Origin: a bacterium
GTDB lineage: Bacteria > Tectomicrobia > Entotheonellia > Entotheonellales > Entotheonellaceae
Direction of reading: 5' to 3'
Length of the DNA stretch: 5,584 bases
Assembly (NCBI GenBank): GCA_027294925.1
Contig: JAPULM010000116.1
Span: 1-5,584 of the forward strand
This document shows positions 1 to 5,470 of the stretch, piece by piece (within the stretch, counting starts at the first letter, position 1; every line of letters begins with the position of its first letter). The translations under genes were made by a program, and so were the position numbers. Below the pieces are notes generated by a model. The model was not told where the DNA came from, made no database searches, and worked only from the letters and a program-made list of their open reading frames with translations.

Positions 1-1
1 C

Positions 2-670
2 TGCCGTGCGAAATTCACCACCCTGTTGCAAAGCACAGATACCGCTGACCTGACCTCTTGTCCCAGCTATCAGCGCTTAATCGATCACCTCTGTGCTGCC
101 GATTCGGCAGTAGACCCCGATCGGGCGACAGCGAACCTGCAACATGCGCTCCGTTGGCTCCGTTCGGGGGTGCCGGCCATTACCGCCCTATTGCATATTT
201 TGGAAAGTAGCCAAATACATACCTTCCTCGTTGCCAACGATGATCTGTCTCTCACTCGGCCAATCTATTTGGATGACGATGCGACGGTGGAACCATTGCA
301 TCGCATGCTTAGCAAAAGCCTGCGTCCGACCTTGCTACGCCAGGGCGAGTTACTGTCACCGATGGAGGCTACGATTTATCATCAGCCTGAGCCTGGCGTC
401 CCCCCCTTTGTGCAGATTGGCGAAGAAGTCAAGGTTGGGCAAACCATTGCGTTGCTTGAAGCCATGAAGATGTTTACGGAATTGCCAAGTCCGGTTGACG
501 GCGTTTTGCTCGACATCTTGGTAGAGAATGGACAGGGTGTGAAGACAGGAACGCCGTTGTTCAAAATTGCCATTGAGGATGTGGCGACGGAGACAACCGA
601 CCATTTTATACAACAGATCATCAATAGCGGATTCCAAAACCATTTTGGCCTATTAGAAACGGAGGAGTAA
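2..670 (+). CDS. Biotin carboxyl carrier (biotinyl-lipoyl domain) protein, 5'-partial
   Basis: This is the C-terminal part of a biotin-dependent carboxylase component. The reading frame is open to the left window edge (first codons read CRAKFTTLLQSTD), so the TTG at 26 is probably not the true start. Counting from that TTG, residues about 108-181 form a biotinyl domain: LSPMEATIYH, then VKVGQTIALLEAMKMF with the biotin-accepting lysine at residue 148 (codon 467-469), then SPVDGVLLDILVENGQGV and PLFKI. In this family the lysine is biotinylated by biotin ligase and carries carboxyl groups between a biotin carboxylase and a carboxyltransferase, as in acetyl-CoA/propionyl-CoA carboxylases. The roughly 100 residues before the domain match nothing I recognise; they could be a linker or the end of a fused carboxylase. 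About 30 residues follow the domain. The final Glu-Glu-stop codons contain the Shine-Dalgarno of the next gene, implying one operon. The domain call is firm; the full-length enzyme is unknown. Confidence 0.88.
   Translation, partial: CRAKFTTLLQSTDTADLTSCPSYQRLIDHLCAADSAVDPDRATANLQHALRWLRSGVPAITALLHILESSQIHTFLVANDDLSLTRPIYLDDDATVEPLHRMLSKSLRPTLLRQGELLSPMEATIYHQPEPGVPPFVQIGEEVKVGQTIALLEAMKMFTELPSPVDGVLLDILVENGQGVKTGTPLFKIAIEDVATETTDHFIQQIINSGFQNHFGLLETEE
661..667 (+). promoter_or_regulatory. Shine-Dalgarno embedded in the end of the biotin-carrier gene
   Basis: GGAGGAG overlaps the last codons (GAG GAG TAA) of the upstream gene and lies 8 bases before the ATG at 676. The motif is a strong anti-16S match with good spacing. 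It points to translational coupling between the carrier protein and the dehydrogenase fragment, and shows the fragment begins at a genuine former start codon. Confidence 0.7.
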
Positions 671-675
671 GACCT

Positions 676-801
676 ATGAATCAATCCGTATCGGTTGGAT
701 TTATCGGCCTCGGCGCTATGGGTTTTGGCATGGCGCGCAATTTGGCGCTGGCCGGCTACGATGTTTTGGCATACGACTTGGCTAGCGAGCCGTATCCTTA
801 G
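676..801 (+). pseudogene. N-terminal remnant of 3-hydroxyisobutyrate dehydrogenase-type NAD(P)-dependent beta-hydroxyacid dehydrogenase
   Basis: A good start (ATG with GGAGGAG upstream) opens a 41-codon frame ending at TAG 799-801. Residues 7-16 read VGFIGLGAMG, the GxGxxG dinucleotide-binding loop (G11, G13, G16), followed by MARNLALAGYDVLAYD, the helix and second strand of the Rossmann fold. This is the characteristic opening of the HIBADH/tartronate-semialdehyde reductase/glyoxylate reductase family, which oxidises or reduces beta-hydroxyacids. Family members are usually about 290-300 residues, so some 85% is missing, including the substrate motif and catalytic lysine. I looked for a continuation in all three forward frames up to 916 and saw no recognisable downstream family motif, so this looks like a deletion or rearrangement junction near 780-800 rather than a simple frameshift. 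It was probably the next gene of a carboxylase/hydroxyacid operon. A functional 41-residue product is unlikely. Confidence 0.8.
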
Positions 802-890
802 AAGCGCTCTAGCGGACCTTGACCACCTGTACAGCTGGTAGTCGTATAGTTGCGATCGTTAGAGGGCACCATCCTGCGTAGCGATTACCC

Positions 891-912
891 GGCGGCGTCT
901 TGCAAGGCCGCC
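891..912 (-). terminator. Possible weak hairpin after the monooxygenase gene
   Basis: GGCGGC (891-896) and GCCGCC (907-912) are complementary with a 10-base loop, five bases beyond the stop codon of the minus-strand monooxygenase. No T-run follows on the minus strand, so it is not a classical intrinsic terminator. The remaining bases 802-890 between the truncated dehydrogenase and this hairpin contain no gene I can support. Confidence 0.25.
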
Positions 913-916
913 TCAG

Positions 917-2020
917 TTACCCTCTGGCGGCAATCTTGTCACGTAATAAGGGAATTATCTGTTGGCTAACTCGTTCACATTCTTCAACGTGTGGAAAGCC
1001 GGAGAGGATAAACTCGTCAATTCCGAGTCCCCAGTACGATAGAAGCTCGTCCGTAACTTGATCTGGTGTGCCAACAATCGCCGTGCCACAGTTAACCCGC
1101 ACCGTGGATAATCCATTCCACAGGTGCGGCCCAATGCGATGCTCGGCTACCTGGACGGCTTGCATTTGCTGACCGGTCATCGGCGTGCCTGCCATGATGG
1201 CCTGCCGTTGTCGTAATACAGCAGGATCAGCTTCAGCGATAAGAGAATCCGCCATCGCCCATGCCGTATCCGGATCGTCACGAACGATCAGGTGTGTGCG
1301 CAGGCCAAATTGGGCTTGGCGACCGCAAGCGAGGTATTGGGCGTTCACCCGTTCGATACGCTCAGCAAGACGATCAGCAGGCTCAATCCAAAACAGGTAG
1401 ACTTCGGCCTGACGTGCCGCCAGCGCCTCGGCTCTGGGTGAAGCGCCGCCTTGATAAAAGCGGGGTGTGCCATAAGGCGTCGGCGAACAGCGAGCGCCAC
1501 GTAGGGTGATGTAGGTGCCGGAGAAATCAGTAATCCCACCCTGCCACAAGGCTCGGCAGGCCTGCATCAACTCCTCAGCTTGATCGTAACGTCCGTCATG
1601 GTCAATTTCTACCCCAAAACGCTCAAAATCATTCTGGATACCACCTGGTACAATATTAATATCCACCCGTCCCTGGCTGATCTGATCTAGCGTCGCGATC
1701 ATCTTGGCCAGCAGTCCGGCAGCAATAAAGCCAGGTCGTATCGCAATCAAAAAGCGGATGCGCTGCGTTACCGCCGCTAGCGCTGTTGCTGTGGTCCACG
1801 TTTCCATCAGCGGCGCCCCTTCATCAAATAATCCATTGACGAAGCGCGTTGGAATAAGGAGTGAGTAGAATCCCTGACGTTCCGCGGTCTGCACAACGGT
1901 TTTGAGATAGTCAAACGACGGCGTCCGCTCCGGCGCCACCGTCCCGAGATGCGTTCCATCGCCATCAATTGGGATGAACCAGCTAAATTTTGGTTCCGGG
2001 CGTTCGCTAAGCGCTGCCAT
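917..2020 (-). CDS. LLM-class FMNH2-dependent monooxygenase, alkanesulfonate monooxygenase (SsuD)-like
   Basis: This 367-residue protein aligns along its whole length with SsuD-type luciferase-like monooxygenases, TIM-barrel enzymes that use FMNH2 from a partner reductase and O2 to oxidise substrates such as alkanesulfonates. Visible family landmarks are WFIPIDGDGTHLG (14-26), LLIPTRF (54-60), RIRFLIAIRPG (87-97), ATLDQISQGR (109-118), NIVPGG (122-127), RYDQAEE (144-150), FSGTYITLRGA (166-176), QGGASPRAEALAARQAEVYLFW (190-211), FGLRTHLIVRD (238-248) and FILSGFPHVEE (337-347). Compared with E. coli SsuD as I recall it, Arg226/His228 and Arg297 have counterparts (R241/H243, R308). The active-site Cys54 has none, Tyr331 is Phe342, and His11 is Asp19. 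An insertion also lies near residues 59-72. The family is therefore clear, but the substrate need not be a sulfonate, so I give no ssuD symbol. The start is supported by GGAG (revcomp of 2031-2034) 10 bases upstream. No flavin reductase or sulfonate ABC transporter gene is visible nearby. Confidence 0.9.
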   Translation of the reverse strand: MAALSERPEPKFSWFIPIDGDGTHLGTVAPERTPSFDYLKTVVQTAERQGFYSLLIPTRFVNGLFDEGAPLMETWTTATALAAVTQRIRFLIAIRPGFIAAGLLAKMIATLDQISQGRVDINIVPGGIQNDFERFGVEIDHDGRYDQAEELMQACRALWQGGITDFSGTYITLRGARCSPTPYGTPRFYQGGASPRAEALAARQAEVYLFWIEPADRLAERIERVNAQYLACGRQAQFGLRTHLIVRDDPDTAWAMADSLIAEADPAVLRQRQAIMAGTPMTGQQMQAVQVAEHRIGPHLWNGLSTVRVNCGTAIVGTPDQVTDELLSYWGLGIDEFILSGFPHVEECERVSQQIIPLLRDKIAARG

Positions 2021-2052
2021 AACACGTATTCTCCTACGAAAAGCTTATACCG

Positions 2053-2073
2053 GGACAGATTTCAAATCTGTCC
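2053..2073. repeat. 21-bp palindrome between the two minus-strand oxidoreductase genes
   Basis: GGACAGATTT (2053-2062) and AAATCTGTCC (2064-2073) are exact reverse complements around a single central C. The element lies 33-53 bases upstream of the monooxygenase start, inside a 182-base intergenic gap. Its near-perfect two-fold symmetry fits an operator for a dimeric repressor. It could also fold as a hairpin in the transcript leaving the quinone reductase gene, or be a copy of a dispersed palindromic repeat. No T-run follows on the minus strand, which argues against a simple intrinsic terminator. The rest of the gap (2021-2052, 2074-2202) shows only the ribosome binding site of the downstream gene and a weak 5-bp hairpin (2142-2146 with 2154-2158). 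Confidence 0.6.
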
Positions 2074-2202
2074 GCATGCATATAACCTTAGAAGTACCCT
2101 AGCATGAGCTGTATATCAGAGCAAGGCGTGGCGCGATATTTGTCTTGACGTATAAGACGAAGTCCAGTGGAACTTATTTTAGGAGGCCAACAACCACAAC
2201 CT

Positions 2203-3183
2203 TCAGTCAACCCGTAAAATAACCTTACCGGTATTTCGGTTCTCCTCCATATACTGATGGGCAGCGGCAGCTTCAGCCAAAGGAAAGGTTTTATCAATAA
2301 TCGGTTGCATGATATGGCGCTCCAAAAGTGGTAGCCAACGTTGTTGGAAACGCTGCGTAATAGCGATTTTATTTTCTAACGGTTGGCTGCGCATGACCGA
2401 GCCAATAACCTGTAAACGCTTGCGCATGATCAAACTCAGATCGACTTCTATGGTGGCGCCACTCATCATACCAACTAGGACGAGGCGGCCGCCAACCTTC
2501 AGGCAATTCAGGTTCCGATGCCAATACGACGCACCAATAAAATCCTGAATCAGGTCGACCCCCTTTTGATCTGTCAGCATCTCGACGCGTTTGCTGAAAT
2601 CTTCTTCCTTATAATTGATTCCGGCTTCAGCCCCCAGCTCTATCGTCCGGGCAATCTTTTCAGCCGAGCCGGCCGTGACGAAAATGCGTGCCCCTGCTTC
2701 TCGGGCCATTTGAATACCTGCAGTGCCGACGCCACTGGCTGCGGCGTGGATGAGCACGGTTTCCCCTTGGCTTAACCTACCCAGCGTAAACAATGTTTCA
2801 TTAGCGGTAAAAAACACTTCAGGCACAGCCGCAGCTGTAACATAATCCCATGCGGCTGGAATCGGCATGGCCATACGATAATCAATCAGGGCTTTCTCGG
2901 CGTATCCACCGCCACCAACTAGACCAAACACCCGGTCCCCGACCGCAAAACCCTGCACGGCCGGACCGACTGTCTCAACTTCACCTGCTAGCTCTAAGCC
3001 TAAAATATCAGACTCCCCCGGCGGCGGCGGATAGTTGCCTCGTCGTTGCATCGTATCGGCCCGATTTAAGGCGGTTGCACGCACGCCTACAAGCAGCTGT
3101 TCAGGCGCAGGGATGGGATCTGGTACGTCGCTCAAATACAAGACGTCGGGGTCGCCAGGGGCATCAAAAACAATAGCTTTCAT
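2203..3183 (-). CDS. PIG3/QOR-family NAD(P)H:quinone oxidoreductase
   Basis: This 326-residue protein matches the zinc-independent quinone oxidoreductase branch of the medium-chain dehydrogenase/reductase superfamily, closest in pattern to human TP53I3 (PIG3). The N-terminal GroES-like domain carries ALNRADTMQRRGNYPPPPG (38-56), ILGLELAGEVE (60-70) and the turn VGDRVFGLVGGGGYAE (81-96). The Rossmann domain has VLIHAAASGVGTAGIQMA (143-160) for NADPH binding, VTAGSAEK (169-176), GAEAGINYKEEDF (184-196), IGASYW (216-221) and the C-terminal YMEENRNTGKVIL (311-323). Length and motifs are full and intact. The zinc-binding residues of alcohol dehydrogenases are absent, as expected. The likely role is one- or two-electron reduction of quinones or other electrophiles in the cytoplasm using NADPH. 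The start is supported by GGAGA (revcomp of 3191-3195) seven bases upstream. The gene lies 182 bases before the monooxygenase on the same strand and is divergent from a small HTH gene that may regulate it (inference). A physiological substrate cannot be read from the sequence. Confidence 0.92.
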   Translation of the reverse strand: MKAIVFDAPGDPDVLYLSDVPDPIPAPEQLLVGVRATALNRADTMQRRGNYPPPPGESDILGLELAGEVETVGPAVQGFAVGDRVFGLVGGGGYAEKALIDYRMAMPIPAAWDYVTAAAVPEVFFTANETLFTLGRLSQGETVLIHAAASGVGTAGIQMAREAGARIFVTAGSAEKIARTIELGAEAGINYKEEDFSKRVEMLTDQKGVDLIQDFIGASYWHRNLNCLKVGGRLVLVGMMSGATIEVDLSLIMRKRLQVIGSVMRSQPLENKIAITQRFQQRWLPLLERHIMQPIIDKTFPLAEAAAAHQYMEENRNTGKVILRVD

Positions 3184-3284
3184 AATAAAATCTCCACATG
3201 CCTACCATACAGAGGGTTATCGTGATCGACTCAAAAGAAGTTTTATTGTAGCAGACCTTGATTTGGGCGCCAGGGCGGCGGGAT

Positions 3285-3497
3285 GTGCAATACAATGCAA
3301 TCATACGTAGAAGAATTTTCCTCCATGATAGTTCCGACCGAGACTTCGCCCGGCAGTTCAGTATGTCTGAATCCTCCCTGCAGTGTATCGAGATGGGCGA
3401 GCAAAGCATTGGACTGGATATGCTCGAACAACTGTGTGCGCAGCTGCACTGTGAAATTGGTGACTTATTTCCGCCGGACACCATGCAACAGTCTTAA
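3285..3497 (+). CDS. Small Cro/CI-type (XRE) helix-turn-helix regulator
   Basis: From the GTG at 3285 this gives 70 residues that are essentially one XRE DNA-binding domain. The first helix includes IIRRRIFL (6-13), the HTH core is DFARQFSMSESSLQCIEMG (20-38) with the usual LxxIExG pattern, and LDMLEQLCAQLHCEIGDLF (44-62) supplies the last helices and the typical dLf ending. No effector or dimerisation domain follows. An in-frame TTG at 3258 would add nine residues, but neither start has a clean Shine-Dalgarno, so the start is uncertain. An in-frame TAG at 3249-3251 limits any further extension. The gene diverges from the quinone reductase, with about 100 bases between starts, a layout common for a regulator and its target. 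No partner toxin is visible, so I do not call it an antitoxin. The unusual sequence and weak start leave open that it is a decayed gene. Confidence 0.68.
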   Translation: MQYNAIIRRRIFLHDSSDRDFARQFSMSESSLQCIEMGEQSIGLDMLEQLCAQLHCEIGDLFPPDTMQQS

Positions 3498-3989
3498 GTC
3501 TCTCCTGCTGTACCCGTCAACCGTACCTGCCGTCTGTCGACTGGCTCGACGTGTCAATCTGTGATGAAAACGCTGTTCTGCATAGATTTGTGAGTACAGA
3601 AAAATAAAGCCCTTTTCGCCCCCAGCTCGCCACGGCAAGGCACGGTCTGGATATGCCGCTCAGGATAAGTTAGACTAAAGTCTCAAGGGTTTTCCGGTGT
3701 GACGGCTCCAGAAACGCCGGTGGGGAACGCATAGGGTGGAGAAACACAAGACGTTCCGCTACTCTAATACACCGGTTCGACAGGCCGTACAAAAATACCG
3801 ACTGCATAACACCCAAGACCGGATTGTACGTCCGTTTCAGGAAAGGCGAGGGTGGGGTGCCGGCGCAAAAAAATGCTGCGAGTTCTCCTCTCAAAGATGC
3901 TTTTAGAATTTCTATTTTCTCGCGACTGGCTGCCGTAAACTATGCCCCAAGACATCAAGCAAGATTGTCGAAATAGGAGTTAATCCGAC
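3498..3989. other. Intergenic region of about 490 bases without a supported gene
   Basis: Reading both strands I see no protein family here. A minus-strand frame of 74 codons (3670-3894, TTG start, including LKRTYNPVLGVMQ and FLEPSHRKTLETLV) and a plus-strand frame without a plausible start (about 3677-3975) overlap, and neither has a ribosome binding site I trust. Small symmetric motifs are GTCGA/TCGAC (3536-3540 with 3546-3550), AGACT/AGTCT (3672-3676 with 3679-3683) and GTACAA/TTGTAC (3787-3792 with 3824-3829). None has the hairpin-plus-T-run form of a terminator. The end of the region holds the ribosome binding site AGGAG (3975-3979) for the next gene. It may hold decayed sequence or an unrecognised RNA. 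Confidence 0.5.
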
Positions 3990-4835
3990 ATGACCGGAGA
4001 CATCCCTTGCACCGATTTCCGCCAGCCCATCACACTTGGGCGCTCCGGGTTGCGGGTTTTGCGGCTCGGCCTGGGCTCATCGTTCGCAGCGCCGACCTCT
4101 GCGTATGAAGAAGCGTTTGAAAAGGGCGTAAACTACTTCTACTGGGGTTCGCTGCGTCGAAGCTTCATGGGCGAGGCCATTCGGAACCTGGCGCTAAAGC
4201 ACCGCAATGAGCTCGTGGTCGTAATTCAGAGCTACGCCCGCTTGGGCTCGATAGTCGTCCGTTCGCTCGAACGCGCGCTCTCCAAATTGAACCTGGATTA
4301 CGCCGACGTATTGCTGCTCGGCTGGCATAGCAAACCGCCCAGCGCACGCATTGTCGATGCCGCTCTGCAACTCAAGACACGAGGGCTCGTCAAGCACCTG
4401 GCTGTTTCCGGCCACAATCGCTTGATGTTTCCGGAATTGCTCGACGACCCGCGCTTTGCCATCTGGCATGTGCGCTACAACGCGGTGCATCGTGGGGCAG
4501 AACGCGAGATCTTTCCGCATCTTGAAACGCGTCGTATTGACAACCGACCAGGCCTCGTCACTTTTACCACGACTCGGTGGGGCCATCTGTGCGATCCCAA
4601 GCGCACGCCGCCGGGCGAGCGCACCCCCATCGGCACGGACTGCTACCGCTTCGCGCTGTCGCATCCCACAGTCAACGTCGTCCTCGCCGGTCCGAGCAGC
4701 CTAGAGCAAATGTCTCAGGCCTTGCGCGCACTCGAACTCGGTCCCATGACCGAAGACGAACTCGCATGGCTACGCCGGGTTGGCGATCATATATACGAGC
4801 GCAACACGACCGCGCGCCTTGTCAATCGGGCTTAG
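3990..4835 (+). CDS. Aldo/keto reductase-fold protein with substituted catalytic tetrad
   Basis: This 281-residue protein shows the AKR barrel pattern: ITLGRSGLRVLRLGLGSSF (14-32), EEAFEKGVNYFYWGS (40-54), MGEAIRNL (60-67), LVVVIQSYAR (75-84), SLERALSKLNLDYADVLLLGWH (92-113), LKTRGLVKHLAVSGHN (128-143), DPRFAIWHVRYNAVHRGAE (153-171), then HPTVNVVLAGPSSLEQMSQAL (225-245), a typical AKR nicotinamide-cofactor-binding stretch. AKRs normally reduce carbonyls with NADPH using Asp-Tyr-Lys-His. Here the Asp position (GVNFFDTA in typical members) is Y51, the YGxSE segment with the catalytic Tyr is missing, the Lys position is Q80, and the His position is G111, with H113 two residues on. The fold is clear but ordinary carbonyl reductase chemistry is doubtful. 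I believe similar sequences form a recurrent subgroup rather than a decayed gene, because the frame is intact. AGGAG lies 10 bases before the ATG. By eye it is more GC-rich than the leftward genes (36 G+C in 4321-4380 against 26 in 2281-2340). Confidence 0.85.
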   Translation: MTGDIPCTDFRQPITLGRSGLRVLRLGLGSSFAAPTSAYEEAFEKGVNYFYWGSLRRSFMGEAIRNLALKHRNELVVVIQSYARLGSIVVRSLERALSKLNLDYADVLLLGWHSKPPSARIVDAALQLKTRGLVKHLAVSGHNRLMFPELLDDPRFAIWHVRYNAVHRGAEREIFPHLETRRIDNRPGLVTFTTTRWGHLCDPKRTPPGERTPIGTDCYRFALSHPTVNVVLAGPSSLEQMSQALRALELGPMTEDELAWLRRVGDHIYERNTTARLVNRA

Positions 4836-4903
4836 CGGGTGTTCTTCACGCACATTCGTGAGTTCGTCTCTACCTGCCATGAGGCCCCAGTGCTCAGCGG
4901 CAG

Positions 4904-4943
4904 CCCTCGCCCCTCGCCGAAAACACTCGGCGAGGGGCGAGGG
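4904..4943. repeat. Perfect 17-bp inverted repeat with 6-base loop
   Basis: CCCTCGCCCCTCGCCGA (4904-4920) and its exact reverse complement (4927-4943) flank the loop AAACAC. The hairpin is very GC-rich and sits about 70 bases after the aldo/keto reductase stop, exactly where recognisable group II intron RT sequence begins: the right arm runs into the Gly-Thr-Phe-Asp-Phe codons. It could stop or stabilise the upstream transcript, but no T-run follows on the plus strand. It could equally be a scar of the rearrangement that truncated the intron. Confidence 0.85.
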
Positions 4944-5319
4944 GACATTCGACTTTCTCGGATTTACCCACTACTGGGCCAAAACAAGCCGTGGATACTG
5001 GGTGATCAAGCGTAAGACGGTCGCCAAGCATCTACGCCGGTTTATGAAAGGGATATGGACATGGTGTCGTGACAACCGCCATGTGCCACTCCTGGAGCAG
5101 TATCGGATGTTGTGTTCGAAGCTGCGCGGCTATTACCAATACTATGGTATACGTGGCAACATCAAGGCGCTTAGAGCTGTCCTTGAGCATACCCGGCGGG
5201 CTTGGCGCTATTGGCTTAGCCGTCGCAGTCACAAGGGCCGCCTGAACTGGCAAAAGTACGAGGCGTCCGTGGGACATAAACTTCCGCTTCCAAAGCCCAG
5301 GATCATTCACAACATCTAG
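4942..5319 (+). pseudogene. C-terminal fragment of group II intron reverse transcriptase/maturase
   Basis: About 125 codons encode the end of a group II intron-encoded protein. The fragment opens at GTFDFLGFTHYW, the LGF-type motif at the end of the RT palm. It continues through the thumb/maturase (GIIM, domain X) region: VAKHLRRFMKGIWTW, LRGYYQYYGIRGNIKAL, RRAWRYWLSRRSHKG and LNWQKYE, ending PKPRIIHNI. Family proteins are usually about 400-600 residues, so the finger and palm domains, including the catalytic YADD box, are absent. The same frame is open upstream to an ATG at 4780, but that part overlaps the aldo/keto reductase gene in another frame and has no RT similarity, so it is not a real N-terminus. 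No HNH endonuclease domain follows. The fragment cannot reverse transcribe. Whether it could still be translated and assist splicing is unknown, but there is no ribosome binding site to suggest it. The product class is firm and its broken state is clear from length. Confidence 0.9.
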
Positions 5320-5402
5320 CGCTGCCGGGGACAGCAAAGTGATGCGCCAAACGGGGTCGCGCCTGTTTGGTTAGCCATTGGCGAAAGCCTTTGCTTACCG
5401 AG

Positions 5403-5435
5403 GAACCGGATGAGGGAAATCTTCACGTCCGGATC
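5403..5435 (+). ncRNA. Group II intron domain V-like hairpin
   Basis: The 33 bases from GAACCGGATGAGG through the GAAA loop to TTCACGTCCGGATC have the domain V layout: a lower stem (CCGG 5406-5409 with 5429-5432), a bulge next to CG, and an upper stem (5411-5416 with 5420-5425). Typical bacterial domain V begins GAGCCGG and ends CCGGTTC, so the catalytic AGC triad position reads AAC here, facing A where the G·U wobble normally lies. That suggests lost catalysis, although a small alignment shift or a family variant is possible. Confidence 0.75.
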
Positions 5436-5470
5436 TGAGGGGACTGCGACACGAAGTCGCACGAGTAGCT

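Larger units (their letters stand above)
4942..5466 (+). mobile_element. 5'-truncated group II intron (3' half only)
   Basis: The order RT C-terminus, about 80 bases of domain IV tail, domain V-like hairpin and possible domain VI hairpin is the normal 3' end of a bacterial group II intron. No domain I-III sequence, no GUGYG 5' end and no RT core precede it; the aldo/keto reductase gene and the 17-bp inverted repeat sit there instead. The right end is uncertain because no clear domain VI lower stem with branch-point A and AY terminus can be drawn. After the hairpin TGCGAC/GTCGCA (5445-5450 with 5456-5461) the flanks pair poorly, with only ACT/AGT across a bulge. Confidence 0.75.

Noticed and set aside
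356..684. Minus-strand frames opposite the biotin-carrier gene
   Set aside because: The plus frame contains the diagnostic EAMKM biotinyl domain; the opposite frames have no recognisable features.
802..916. Frameshifted continuation of the truncated dehydrogenase
   Set aside because: All three forward frames contain stops and no HIBADH motifs.
3164..3484. Minus-strand frame opposite the HTH gene as a possible toxin partner
   Set aside because: It overlaps both the quinone reductase start and the HTH gene, and resembles no toxin.
3670..3894. 74-codon minus-strand ORF as a gene
   Set aside because: It has a TTG start, no convincing ribosome binding site and no family resemblance; it is kept only as a finding about the open region.
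4194..4664. 156-codon minus-strand frame opposite the aldo/keto reductase
   Set aside because: It is a shadow of a GC-rich gene; the plus strand carries the clear protein family.
4780..4941. N-terminal extension of the intron RT from the ATG at 4780
   Set aside because: It overlaps the end of the intact aldo/keto reductase gene in another frame, reads through the inverted repeat and has no RT similarity.
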